Positions 32,303-43,570 of a stretch of 64,000 nt of DNA are shown piece by piece. Position 1 is the first letter of the stretch, and every line of letters begins with the position of its first letter. A program made the translations under genes and the position numbers. Below the pieces are notes generated by a model, which saw only the letters and a program-made list of their open reading frames with translations, was not told the DNA's origin and did no database searches. The stretch comes from Rhizophagus clarus (taxonomy: Eukaryota > Glomeromycota > Glomeromycetes > Glomerales > Glomeraceae): NCBI GenBank assembly GCA_015698045.1, contig BLAL01000218.1, forward strand, positions 186,001 through 250,000, in the 5' to 3' direction.

Positions 32303-33760
32303 TTACCAAAGATTATAGTAAACGGAATCTAAAAGATTTGAATCTATTATTATTCCTTCAGAATAATATTTTTTAACAACACCTACGTGTTCTTTTGTAA
32401 TACGAATATTGATCCCAATATAATTATGGTAAATATAAAAACGTAACTTTCGTCCCCTATAACTTTCAAAGAATTTTTCCAAAACATCAATAGAATATTT
32501 CCAATCACCATAAATAGTTACGTCAGTTAAAAATTTTGGGGAAAATAAAGTTAAAATATTCAATAATTCATCTCCTATATCTTCATTTACATTCAAACTA
32601 TGAAAAGATAAATTTACTAAATTTCTACAATTCAATAATAATGATTTTACATAAATCAAGTCTTTAGATCCAATATTTGTAGTTAAATTCTCAATTTTTG
32701 GACAATGATTAGAAATTGTTTTAAGTAACATTCCTGTATTTTCAGAGGATTTATTAGATGTGTAAACAGAGATACTTGAAAGATTTCCTTTTGTTTTCTC
32801 AATTAACATTGCCAATTCCTTAAAGGATAATAAATCAATTCCAATTGAAAGATACTGGAGATTAGGAAAATTTGAATTTGCTAAATGTTTTTGAAATTCT
32901 TTAATTTCTTCATAACTTTCACGATCATCATCATGATCAATTACTAAATCTTTTAGATTGATAAATGATGTTAGAAATGAATGTGAAATAACACCAATTG
33001 AATTATATAAAGTAAGATCATTAATTGTACTGCCTTTTCTTGCTAATGTAATGAATAGTTCGTCACACATCTTTTTCTTGGTCTGAAAATCTAATGATAC
33101 ATTTTTTAGATTTCTTTGTACATCAAGTAAAGAAATTAATCCAGGAATATCTTGAGAAATATTGTAAACAAATAATTCACTTAAACCCTTACAAATCTGT
33201 GCCATCTCGTAAAGATGATCAGGATTTACAAAATCTAGATCAATAGCTAGATTACAGAGTTGAGAGAAAAATGTTAAAGCTCCCGGAAATGATGGTAAGG
33301 ATTGAGAAGTTTCCCATTCTAACCTTTTAATGCTTTTACATTGACTAATATATAACTTGTAAATCTCTTGTTCTAAAAGATTTCTTTGTTTCGAATAATT
33401 AAACCCATTTAAAATTTCTTCTTTAAATACTAAATTTATAATATTATCCATAGTTTTAACTTTCAAATCTTTAAAAAAGCTGACGTAATTAAACGTTAGG
33501 GGTATTGAAAGATTTGTTAAGGGTAACCTTATATTATTGTCAAATAAAAGTTGTTTTGAAGAAGTTGGTAGACAGGAAAGTATTACGTTACTCAATTTTT
33601 CAGTCACACTCATGTAGTAGTGTGGATATTTTCCCCATAAGATAGGAACTACTAAACGACACCATTCTCTATTAACTAAAAGACAGGAATATAATGAATT
33701 TCTATCATAACACAATTCATCAAAAATAAGAGTCAGACAATCAATATTTAATTTTTCCAT
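32303..33760 (-). CDS. F-box protein with leucine-rich-repeat-like C-terminus
   Basis: 485 residues from ATG at 33758-33760 to a stop at 32303. The frame is open 51 codons further upstream, but that extension is low-complexity (F-runs) and the paralogue at 62695 also starts at MEKLN, so I chose the inner ATG. Residues 1-45 (MEKLNIDCLTLIFDEL... then SCLLVNREWCRLVVPILWG) are a typical F-box, which binds Skp1 in SCF ubiquitin ligases. The remainder has irregular leucine-rich segments such as LYNSIGVISHSFLTSFINL and NFPNLQYLSIGIDLLSFKEL, likely the substrate-binding part. The gene is intact, has no introns, and is one of a family greatly expanded in these fungi. Substrate unknown. Confidence 0.85.
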   Translation of the reverse strand: MEKLNIDCLTLIFDELCYDRNSLYSCLLVNREWCRLVVPILWGKYPHYYMSVTEKLSNVILSCLPTSSKQLLFDNNIRLPLTNLSIPLTFNYVSFFKDLKVKTMDNIINLVFKEEILNGFNYSKQRNLLEQEIYKLYISQCKSIKRLEWETSQSLPSFPGALTFFSQLCNLAIDLDFVNPDHLYEMAQICKGLSELFVYNISQDIPGLISLLDVQRNLKNVSLDFQTKKKMCDELFITLARKGSTINDLTLYNSIGVISHSFLTSFINLKDLVIDHDDDRESYEEIKEFQKHLANSNFPNLQYLSIGIDLLSFKELAMLIEKTKGNLSSISVYTSNKSSENTGMLLKTISNHCPKIENLTTNIGSKDLIYVKSLLLNCRNLVNLSFHSLNVNEDIGDELLNILTLFSPKFLTDVTIYGDWKYSIDVLEKFFESYRGRKLRFYIYHNYIGINIRITKEHVGVVKKYYSEGIIIDSNLLDSVYYNLW

Positions 33761-34058
33761 TTTATTTAATTTATTAAAAAATGAAAAAAAAAAGAAAAAT
33801 AAATAAATTGCGTACATCCATACGTAATTTATATTACATAAAATTTGAGCTAATATAAAAATGTCAATGATCTTTTGTGCAATGATCTCATTTATTTTGT
33901 GACACACATGCATTTTGTTCGACCTAAAAGTCGTAGGATAATCAAATAGATGAAAAAAATAAGATTAAAGATGAATCTGGAGATGTGATTTAATCTATAA
34001 AAGAAAATTTAATTAAATAAAAAAGAATAAATTTAAATTTGGTTTTATTTTTTATTAC

Positions 34059-34350
34059 CTCATCTAAAAAATCTGTGCTTATATTTGAAGAATTGTTTAA
34101 ACTCTTTAATGCAACCTTAATATCTGAATATCTTATCCATTTTTGAGTTTTAATATCCCAAGATTCAATTTTTCCTTCTTGTCAGAATGCCGAAAAAATT
34201 TTACCAAAACCACCTTTTGCAATATAAGTAATATTTTCAAATTTTTCAAAAGGTATCCATTCAAGACATTTATAATAATATACAGCATCAAGTTGAGATT
34301 GTTGTATCAGTTCATCAACATCTTTATTTCCACTAGTCCAATTTATAAAG
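34059..34350 (-). pseudogene. Protein-kinase N-terminal exon remnant
   Basis: The minus strand reads FINWTSGNKDVDELIQ, LEWIPFEKFENI and the glycine loop YIAKGGFGKIFSAF. A TGA follows where the family has Trp, then SWDIKTQKWIRYSDIKVALK with the VALK lysine, and a GTAATA donor at 34058. No catalytic exons follow; the sequence leaves homology near 33960. The start side is cut by a repeat at about 34350. It is related to the kinases at 54462 and 58151. Confidence 0.75.
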
Positions 34351-34566
34351 TAATCCCCTGTCGCACTAAGTGTCACTCATGATTACCTTCATACTAATTT
34401 TTGAAAATTGCAGGTGATTAGCTGAGTTTATAAGTGACCGGGAATCTTCCTTTACTTATTCCCCGGTCTTATATAGATAGCCGGGAAATCTCTAATTTTA
34501 GTTTAAAATAGTTAATCATATGTTATATTAATGAGTGACACGCTCCTGGGGATTACTCATTTATTC
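34350..34566. repeat. Inverted repeat GTGTCACTCAT with AGTAATCCCC outer arms
   Basis: GTGTCACTCATGATTA near 34370-34385 is repeated inverted near 34530-34545. The outer AGTAATCCCC (34350) has its inverse GGGGATTACT at 34549-34558. This looks like a small element that cut the kinase remnant. The ends are not defined well enough to name a superfamily. Confidence 0.5.
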
Positions 34567-34649
34567 CATGGGGAGGAAATAGGAATATTATGGGTTTTTT
34601 TCCCTTCGGGAAAAAAACCATAATATTCCTAACTCCCCATGGAATAAAT
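34559..34649. repeat. 91-bp near-perfect palindrome with TTC loop
   Basis: The arms 34559-34604 and 34608-34649 are complementary, differing by one G in a GGG run and a few bases near the base of the stem. They are centred on CCCTTCGGG. The outer ends read TTATTCCATGGGG. A very stable cruciform or RNA hairpin is possible. Confidence 0.85.
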
Positions 34650-34959
34650 AATACTTATCCTTAAATCTGCACGTAATTTTGAAATGATGTCATTTGTCAT
34701 TCGTTGAACCGCTTAAAATCGCCGATCATTTCTGCAAAAAAAAAATCTTTTGGCAGGGAAATTTATAAAATAATTGGTGTTCGAATGAACTGATCACGAA
34801 TGACTATGATTTGCAAGATATTTTTCCTATTTAATTATCATCGTTAGGTTCGTTAGAATTTACATTATTATTAATGTCAAGTTCAAATTCTTTTGTTAAG
34901 TGATTTAGAAGAAAAAAACATAAATCTTAAATTGATTATAAAAAATTAAGTCGTAAAGA
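34650..34959. other. Intergenic, nothing recognised
   Basis: No supported feature between the palindrome and the kinase remnant. Confidence 0.35.
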
Positions 34960-35440
34960 ATATATGTATACCATTATTTTTGTCCTCATGTAATTTAAAT
35001 TTTAAAGACACTATAATACCTTCAATATTATTTTCAGCCAGAGTATTAATAAATTTTCTTTTACCTATTTTTTTTTTTTTTTTTTTTTTTTATTTAAAAA
35101 AAAAAAAAAAAAGAATTTAATCCGATATAAGAAATTTTCACTATGATAATCTTGATGAATAATATTTGCTTTGTGTAGTCGGTCAAGTCCTTGTATCATG
35201 CTACACAATTTTTTTAATTTTGTTTTAGATGTGTTATCAAAACTGGTATATTTTAAAATATAATTATAAAATATTTTATGCTAAAATAAAAAGTTTATTA
35301 GCTAAGCCATGTATTGAAACCACTTATTTAGTATTGTATATTGTACCTCATTTAGCTCTTTAGCATCAATGTTTTAGAATTATCAAATTCCTTAAGAGCA
35401 ACTATCATTTTACCAAGACGTGTAAGCAACAATTTTTACT
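34960..35440 (-). pseudogene. Second decayed kinase remnant
   Basis: The minus strand keeps a VALKEFDNSKT lysine-strand motif at about 35415-35370, then a frameshift and a GTACAA donor at 35346. It also keeps an exon with QGLDRLHKANIIHQDYHSEN at about 35210-35140, equal to the HRDxHxxN catalytic loop but with RD changed to QD. The remaining frame is broken by stops and T-runs. Confidence 0.55.
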
Positions 35441-37009
35441 CTATAACATTGGTAACAAATCCGATTAATCATTCACCACAAGTTTTCTTTCAGTTTAGAT
35501 TAAAAGTGTAACGCGTTAGATTATTTAAAAATGTGTTATTCGAGATTTTTTCCTTGTGTTTCTCTATAAGAAAACTCACTGATCTTTGTTTTCATTGGAA
35601 ACTTCCGAGTCGCCAAATTTGTCTGGTGAAAATAAAAATTTAATGATTCTGATTGTTGATTATGTAAACAATGAGATAATTGTCTTGGTTTAAATCACGT
35701 AATTGATAAAATGTTTCCATTGGAAAAAGATTCAAATAAATCCTGAAAATAGTTCTAGAAGAGTCTGAAGGAGAGACACACCTTTGGGAGACATCGATAT
35801 TAGTTTCATCGATCCCTTGTAGACAGTTGGCTTGTTCGATAATATACTATCTCCCTTCAATTAAGACAAAATTTGCGCATTGTCCTACCTAGACTACACT
35901 AAAACGATCAATGAAAGTTAATACAAACAATAATTGTGTGGTTTATTGATTATATCAATTGCCTGATGTGATACATAATCTTACTATGCAAAATTATCTG
36001 TAAAACTACTTCTATATGCTCTATGATAATTATGTATCTTGCGTTGAAATAAGAGTAACTCCTCGACTTGTACATTTGATAACAGATTCTTTGCAATAGA
36101 AAACAAATGGAAGATAATTATTCGAATAATAGGACCCATGTCTTCTGAAACAAGTGTGTTATTTTTTCTAACGGGATTAATCTCTTTTGATAAGATATAG
36201 TTATATTTTTGCAAGCAATGTATGCGATGAACGATAATAAATTGACAGGTGATTGATTATCTTATAGGCATACTTACATGATTTTAACAGGATTCAGGTG
36301 AATTAAATCTGTTGTCCCTGGATTTTTTATCTGTTGTTGATATCTGTGATCGAAAATTAATTGTCCACTTTGCCCATTGAACGCAACACTAATAGAGGTG
36401 AAACCTACTTTAGCCAGTTTCACTAAAGTGTTTCTTGTGTTCTCTTAACTACATAACACGGAATTTATTGCAGTGTAATCTAAATAAATCATATTTCTAT
36501 GCAACAACGTTAACCTTCAGGATAATATTAAATAATGAAAAAACAATATTCCGAGGGGATGAGGCGTACCTTATGTTAAAATAGTAAACTTGCGTGGAAA
36601 TATTTTCACCCGAAAACGATTATCATTCTACACTGTAAGCTTGTTATTATTTTTTCTCATGCGTAACTTTTAATACAAAAAAATATGAATTGTTGCGCAA
36701 TCTAGTATTTTGATAACCGTGTACAGTTACTAGCTTCGGTGATTCAATACGATATACTCTAACTGTCTAACACGGAGTCATCACTTATCCCACCTGTGAT
36801 GAATTCTGTAAATAAGATTCACAATTTCGATAAAAAAGTAGAAAAGTTCCGGTTATTTTTTATCCTAGACTAAAACAACAAGCAGTCTATCAGATAACTT
36901 GTCACTATTACGAATTAATTCTCCTCGAGTGCTTTCATCATGTGTACTCTAGAGATCAATAGGCTTTTTAAACTCTTAAAGAAATATTTCGTAACTTGTC
37001 CTTTCATTT
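35441..37009. other. No gene recognised; probably decayed coding DNA
   Basis: Base composition is more even than in most spacers here, which hints at old coding sequence, but no frame could be followed. The 76-codon minus ORF at 35984-36214 has no recognisable motif. Confidence 0.3.
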
Positions 37010-37640
37010 ATCGCGATGCAGGTGATCTATTGAAATTGCTTCTCGATATATCGGCATCCGTACTTATTATGACATGAAGATGACCAGGGTTGTAATTATA
37101 AATTGAATTAAAAAAAACGCTCTTAATTTTGTCCAAGTTTTTCTTATCTCCTTCACATATAATAACCTAATTAGGAATAGCCATGAGTTTTAGCTCGTTA
37201 GAAAAAATATGACTAAAGAGAGGTTTCCATCGCTTTTTGATCATAGACTTAAGTTCGCCAACATAGCTAGAAATTTCAATAGTACATTTCGGAAGGGTAT
37301 CCAGAAATTATACAGTTGAGAATAATAACAAAAATTGGCACTAACCTTCTATTTTAACAACTACATGGAGATTGGATTTAGGAGGATTTTTCTTTCCAAA
37401 TATCTTTGATTTCAAAATATGACAATATTTCGTTGCTATCAGAAAGATCAAAACAGGGAATCGCATTATTGTTTCCTATATGAGTATTTGTACACCATAA
37501 TCTGAGATCACTTGCACAAGCAGTTTCGAAGTAATCTTTTTCAGCTTTAATACGTCTTTTGAGTTCACCAATTGTTTCGTTTCTTTAATTTTGATAGAGA
37601 TTTTCTGAATGGCTTTCCTAGAACCAGACAATTTATGTCG
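37010..37640 (-). pseudogene. Decayed double Crinkler N-terminal module
   Basis: Read on the minus strand, 37640-37346 has NETIGELKRRIKAEKDYF, then LRLWCTNT (the LxLW position of Crinkler headers), and after two frameshifts SNLHVVVKIE (the HVxV end motif), followed by a GTTAGT donor. From 37300 to 37010 comes a second similar block: ISSYVGELKSMIKKRWK, then NELKLMAIPN, a TAG, DKKNLDKIKS, and PGHLHVII. Crinkler headers are the ubiquitin-like N-terminal domains of CRN proteins. Two headers in a row with no intact C-terminal effector domain is unusual. The order could also reflect two neighbouring decayed genes. Confidence 0.6.
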
Positions 37641-38228
37641 ATAGAACGCATTTTTCCATATTAAGAGAAATACATGAAATTAGCGTATTTAGCTTTTCTA
37701 TATTCTTATTATCGTTTAAGGAAACTTTTTTTAGTACGAGTCTAGTACAAATTTGTTGACAAAATACAATACACTATAAAGTTGATAAGACAGTTCGTTT
37801 ATTACCTTTTTACGCAGTGTCAGAAAGTAAATAACAATTCAAACATTAACCTAGTAAAGTCCAACCGGAATTTTATGTTGTTTGCATTCTGTGATCTAGT
37901 AAAGTCCTTAGAAATTTATACAAAAGATGCAAGCTCTGAAATCGCTTCTTCCGCAGTGAGAAAACTCGCTTTATTTGTGTTGCAAGTAAAAAAAAAAAAA
38001 AAAAGGTTAGTCAAATACAGTGATTACCAGTTACGGTCGATTGTACGACCGCTCGTACGACCTAGAAATCGACTTTTTTTTTATAAATACCCATCGGAGA
38101 ATCAAAAATCTAATGAGTAATGATAAAACTGTATTAATCATTTTTTCGTGTACTGATAAATTACTTTTTTTATTATGCTAAGCCACCAAAAGTTTATGCA
38201 AGAGTCTATCAGTCGCGATGTATTCAGA

Positions 38229-38344
38229 AAGATATATAACGTATATATATACCTCAAACTTTCTCAAGTTTTTCTTGAAACTTTTCTCCAACTTTCTCTT
38301 AAAAACTAAAACTTATTTTACCATTTTATAGAAATATTATCGAG
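38229..38344 (+). promoter_or_regulatory. Putative promoter and leader of the Crinkler gene
   Basis: TATATAACGTATATATATA at 38234-38252 lies ~95 bp upstream of the ATG. It is followed by a CT-rich leader with repeated AACTTTCTC, as often seen around fungal transcription starts. Position and composition only; no experimental support. Confidence 0.4.
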
Positions 38345-41286
38345 ATGGATGCGTCATTCAATCTTTATATACTTTCAAGCAACGACCCTGAAATTTATGC
38401 GGTTGACATTTACAAAGACGATAAGAATAAAAATGGATACATCAAAATTGATAATGCAAATATCTCCTTAGACCTACTCAAAGTTTTACACCTTAGGGAC
38501 TATGTCTGTAGAATTAAAGGAGTTGATGATTTCGACAAAAACAATTTGAAACTTTGGAAACTTACTGACAATGAAGAAAAGATTGGAAATGAAAATATTT
38601 TTACCGAAAATGACATTACACAAAAACTTAAGGGGGAAGAAATGAAAGTTCGAAAATTATTTAGGGAATATTTTCAAGATGAATTGAATAATAAAAATAT
38701 GTCTAGAAGTTCCATCATCACCATCATCCCTGCCGCCACTGGTAAGTGTCTCCCAATGTTTAATCGAAATTTACAATTGAAAAAAAATTTAATTTTAACC
38801 TTGCACTGTATAATTACCTTTCACTTTGTAGCCCTCGGTAAGTGTCTCAATGGTTTACTTCTTGAACAAGAAACTTGCAGTAACTCATCATTTTTTATTC
38901 GATTAGCGAAAAGGAAAATAAATGTTTTGAACTCGGATGCGGAAAATACAGCGAAAAAAGAGAAACTAGGTAACATATATCACATTACGTGAAGAATAAA
39001 ACTACATAAATTTCGTATTCTTGCCTAATGGAAGCAACATGTTATACTCAGGGTTGGGAAATTTATATGTACTAGATAAAATTTGATGCTGTACTTGTAC
39101 TGTACTGTACTAAATTTTATATTAATTACTATGTGTACTAATTGTACTAAACTGTACTAAACTGTACTAACTGTACTAATTTCCCAACCCTCTTATACTA
39201 ACATTTTTTATACATTCTGAAAGATCTTGTTTCTCCTGAATCAATAGTAAAGTTTTTAACAGAGGGAGAGAATGAAGAATGGATCAAGACAGATTTCAGA
39301 AAACCAAATAGTCTTTGCGCTAATAAATTTGGGTTTGAAAGAAAAGGCCGAGAAGATTCATTTCATAAGGCATATGTTTCTATTATGGAGCAGTATCAAA
39401 CCGTTCAAGGTGGCTTGAAATCTAGTAAAACTGGTATAGACGATAAAATGTATTTTCCTCTTTTCGCACTCCAATCTGCACCAGGAGGAGGAAAATCTTA
39501 TTTTCTTGATGAATTTGCCTCTCTTAAAGAAGATGATTTAGATGATTTTTTACGAAGATGTCAACATGAAAACTTTCATTATGACGATGCAAAGTTTATT
39601 ACGGATCAACTGCGTGATTCAGTTTCCATTTGTATATCATATAATGGGATGTCATCGTATAATGCTACGATAGCCGGAGATGGGGATGAAATAGGATTAG
39701 TGATGCGTATTATATGGAGTTACTTTTTTGATGGAATAAAGTTGCCATGGAATTCCTTCTATTTTAAATTCAAAGGAAAATTTGATTCATTGGATATCTT
39801 GAAAACCATTAAAAGCATCATACTTCATTCAGGAAAATCAGTACTACTATGTGTCGATGAGATCATGAAGATCGACAATGAAAATCACTCAAGAGTTGTT
39901 AATTTATTAAATAGTCTCTACATACCCTACAAGGATTTGATGACCAAAGAAAAAGTATTCAAATTTATTGTGTCTACTCTTGATGCACCTCTTTTGCGGA
40001 ATACTCAAACAACGGCTTCAGGTAGACCAATAAGTTGGATACCTCTAAGAAAACTTGAATTTTCAGAATCAATAGCTCTATTCAGTAAGTTTATAGAAGA
40101 ATTAGAAAGATTAGGACAAGAAAATGCAGATAGAGTGTTTATTATTAAAAAATGCATTTCGGATTGTAATGGTCATCCAAGAACGCTTGAGAGCCTTTAT
40201 AGTCTTTTAAATGGAAACGAAACAGTTTTGAAAACCGCTAATTTCGCCGCTATTATTGAAATGTTAATAAATAAAATTACCAATGATTATATCACATTTC
40301 CTGTAGTTAAGTTAGCTTTATTAGGAGAATATGTACGCTTAGATGAGGAGGTAGCAGTAACAACTAAAAATGTGTTAATGGTTAAAGATCTTATTACTTC
40401 TGGAGTTTATATTAATTCTCTTACCAACATCGAAGATTCTACTCAAGTTATTCCAACCTTAAATCTTGTTGGTCTTTATTATTTTTGTACGAAAAATAAA
40501 GTTGTTGGCGATGCAAAAGCCGTTGCTGAAATATTAAAAAATATATTTCATACAGAAGATTATTTTGATACAGGATCAAATGATGGGAAAGCATTTGAAA
40601 AGTTTCATATGAATTGGGAGTTGCTCTACCGTGCACTACAGGATAGTACAGAAGAAAAAAACGAAGCGGATCTTCATGAAATTTATGGTTTACCTAGTCA
40701 GGGGGTAAAAATCATAACTCAACGGAAGAATATTGTAAAATTACAAAGGGACATAGAGTTTTCTCCAAATGGGGATATAATCGACATTAAAGGTAACGTT
40801 ATTGAGGACCAGGACCTTGAAAAATATATGTTTGTTCCTATAAAGTCGAATAACAGTGGTTTTGAAATGGCAATGTTTGAAAAAAAAGCTAACGGTCGTG
40901 GTTACATTGCTATAAATATTGAGTGCCGATTTTCTTGGCCAGATAGTGAAACAACACTTAGCAACAAGATTGTAGATAAATATAATCGTATGAAGACTAA
41001 ATATCTACCCCATGTGAAAAGCGGACCTCAAATGGTTCGTAGATCTAAAGGGTCTGAAGTAGAATTAACAGATAGTAGAACCTGCATAGGGAAACTCGGA
41101 ATGGTTATAGAGGACATTTACCTGATTTTAGTGGTATGGAGAAATATAGGTACACTCAGTCGAGAAGTAATGGATAACGAAAATATTATTGTTGTTAAAA
41201 AGGAAAATTTAGAGAAAATTTATTCACCTTCTCTCGTATCACGTCCGCAATTTTATGGGTATATTCGAAGAATAATCGAAAATTAG
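38345..41286 (+). CDS. Crinkler-family protein: CRN header, P-loop NTPase, nuclease-like C-terminus
   Basis: Exons 38345-38741, 38832-38837 (6 nt), 38907-38969 and 39224-41286 keep one frame: 842 residues, or 840 if the 6-nt exon is skipped. Residues 1-132 form a Crinkler header, with NNLKLWKL (68-73) and SIITIIPAAT near the end matching the LxLW and HVxVxxP positions. The long last exon carries a Walker A loop SAPGGGKS (~240-247), Walker B LLCVDE (~363-368), and a region from ~610 (GKAFEKFHMNWE) to IECR (~721-724). This order fits a restriction-endonuclease-like fold, with Arg where a Lys is usual. CRN proteins with NTPase and nuclease domains are described as nuclear-acting effectors, possibly from mobile elements. 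Target unknown. All GT/AG sites are canonical. Decayed relatives lie on both sides (37010 and 44374). Confidence 0.85.
39049..39191. mobile_element. hAT-like MITE inside intron 3 of the Crinkler gene
   Basis: The ends are CAGGGTTGGGAAATT and, inverted, AGGGTTGGGAAATT. Flanks GTTATACT (39041-39048) and CTTATACT (39192-39199) match at 7 of 8. The interior repeats GTACT/AGTAC. The intron is 254 nt with the insert and about 103 nt without it. Confidence 0.8.
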
Positions 41287-42719
41287 ACATAGTTTTAGTT
41301 ATGTACAAGTGTAATCTAGGTATAAATATTTATGCATATTGAAAAAAATTATTATCATGTGAAGAATTTGAAGAAAAAGTAAGAGAAATATTAATGAAAG
41401 AAGTATTAGAAAGAAAAAATTAAGGGAGTTCTACTATGTGGCATATAGTCTACTATATTACAAGGGTTATTTAGTTGGGAGCTAAAATATTTTTAGAACG
41501 ATCTTTTTCATTGTAGTCGAGAATAAAGAAACAATAAAATATCTTAAATAGGTTTTTACTTATTGCTTAAATAAAATAAAGTTTTTTATTTGCGTATACG
41601 AATGGGGAACGCAATTATTGTTTCGATTCTCATAGCAAACCTTCAGTGAAGGAAACAGTTTTTTTTAATTTTACAGCACGAAAATAATGGAAGCCAATAA
41701 CTAATGAACAAGTAGTCGTTTATAATTTAATATAGTTTCGTACGCAATTATATATTTTCTATACGGATTCTAACCCTAGATTTAATTTTAATTCGACACA
41801 TCAACGTTTAGCAATTATTTTCGTCCCATCATCAATTATAACAAACAGATTTGTTAATAATCCGTTTCCAAAAATTCTGATATCAGGATACTGTCGAAAA
41901 AAAACCAATCCACAGTAATACAGTATCCTCTTTCCGTGTTGGATGTCAAAATTGTAGTACTACTAGTCATGATGGTGGTATAGAAGTAGTAGACGTAGTG
42001 TTAGCGCATTTGAAAATTTCTTGGACACATGCCAACTAATAATCAAATCAAATAAGTACTTATTATTATTGAAGTGAAAAAAAATAAACTGCCTCTTTGA
42101 TCGAAACCACTAATTTTCTTCGTTCACTTCTTCAAGAAGTGCGGTACCCGGAAAATCATACATATTTTTCTTCGTAGACATGAATTAGGCATTCCAAAAA
42201 TATCCTATAAGTTAAAAAAATATATAGGCCCCATTATCCATTTATACGACTTCAAAATGAAGTATAAATAATTATCCGATAGCGCATTCCCCTAAATTTG
42301 TGGCAGAAATAATTCTTGGATTTTCCCCAGCATCACCATAAAAAATGTCAGTATCGTCACAAATATTGTCACAAGATTGTGACCCTAGGTCACAGTTGCC
42401 TTGTTTCTCATGACGAATACTGCGACGTGAAAAAACATTCTACCCATTTTTTTGTTATTCTCATAAATTAGTATCTCGTTATTCCGGTGGCTACACACCA
42501 TATTAGTAAGAGAAAGACACATACTTTCTGGAGATACATATCTGTACTTTCATCTAATCATTAATAAATGTACATTGATGTTTTAGAGTTGCATGTTAGT
42601 AATGCAAATAAAATGTACCACTAGTTACGAGGCAGTTGCAAAGTAATAGTACTTTCAGAATCATGTTTTCCATTCAGTTACGAAACAATGCTCAGAAAGA
42701 ACTGAAAAATAGAAATTAA
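41287..42719. other. Intergenic, nothing recognised
   Basis: Less AT-rich than average. Short palindromes such as GTGACCCTAGGTCAC at 42380. No gene could be followed. Confidence 0.35.
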
Positions 42720-42802
42720 TACCTATTTTGGTTCCCAATATCTAAATTTTTCATTATTTCATCCATTTGCGCTATTTGTTGTTCTAATTCCTGAATCTTT
42801 AG
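42720..42802 (-). pseudogene. Possible coiled-coil exon
   Basis: Between an AACTAAAG acceptor and an AAATAG|GTATTA donor, the minus strand reads IQELEQQIAQMDEIMKNLDI. The heptad spacing suits a short coiled coil or zipper. No partner exons were found, so this is an isolated remnant or chance. Confidence 0.3.
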
Positions 42803-43210
42803 TTTTTAAGTTAAATTATGATGACATGGACATGATTTTTGGGAGGTTGCTCTGTCCAATAACGGTTAAATTCCCCTTCTGTGAGCTAATCATTATCATT
42901 CAAAACGAGGTTTGAAATTCTACCTTCTAAAGCTCTCTCGTTACATGTAGTCGGAGACTGGGCTACGCCCAAAATCCTCGTACTCCGATAAACACACGAA
43001 TTTCCTTCAAAAAACGCTTGACTCTCACCTCCTCTATAGTCTTATTCAAAAACTTTATTTCATGTAAAAATAATTACATGTATTATCAAGTGAAACATTC
43101 CAACAAAAACAGAGTTCAATTTGAGATGGTGATACAAATTCCCAAATTTATTATTTTTATCCACGTGTGCTAAGTAAAATGTGTAACTCTCACAATAGTC
43201 AGTGGAGCAA
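42803..43210. other. Intergenic, nothing recognised
   Basis: A short inverted repeat TCGGAG...CTCCGA at 42952-43000. No ORF. Confidence 0.3.
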
Positions 43211-43570
43211 TCACCTGTTACCTGTAAGAAATAGGTACAGCAGCCTTGACTGTAAATAGCCAGGACAAATTGACACGATACAATGGATATAGTATAGCGA
43301 GAGTTTGCAGTTAACAGTAAGATGGATAAACAAAGATTTATTCAGTTCTGTTAAATTAACATCATCACACCAAAATACGACTGGGATATGATTGTTAGCG
43401 CCATATAATCTTCTCACAAAACAGTATAATTGCCACGCATAATCTTTTACTATATATGTGCACGAACGCCACAAAAAAACTGCAATGTAACCTTTTTGAC
43501 ATCTCTCCTTGATGATATGAGGCACAATACAAGAACGATAACATGATTGCCAATGTAACACATACTGCAA
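43211..43570 (-). other. 119-codon ORF of unknown nature
   Basis: A single open frame with protein-like composition (CQKGYIAVFLWRSCTYIVKD, then HIPVVFWCDDVNLTELNKS), rich in Cys, Tyr and Trp. No family was recognised. It lies between Crinkler remnants and may be part of a decayed gene. No initiation context or neighbouring exons support it as a complete gene. Confidence 0.3.

Noticed and set aside
37782-38120. 112-codon ORF upstream of the Crinkler
   Set aside because: It passes through a lysine homopolymer and shows no motif; composition is that of spacer DNA.
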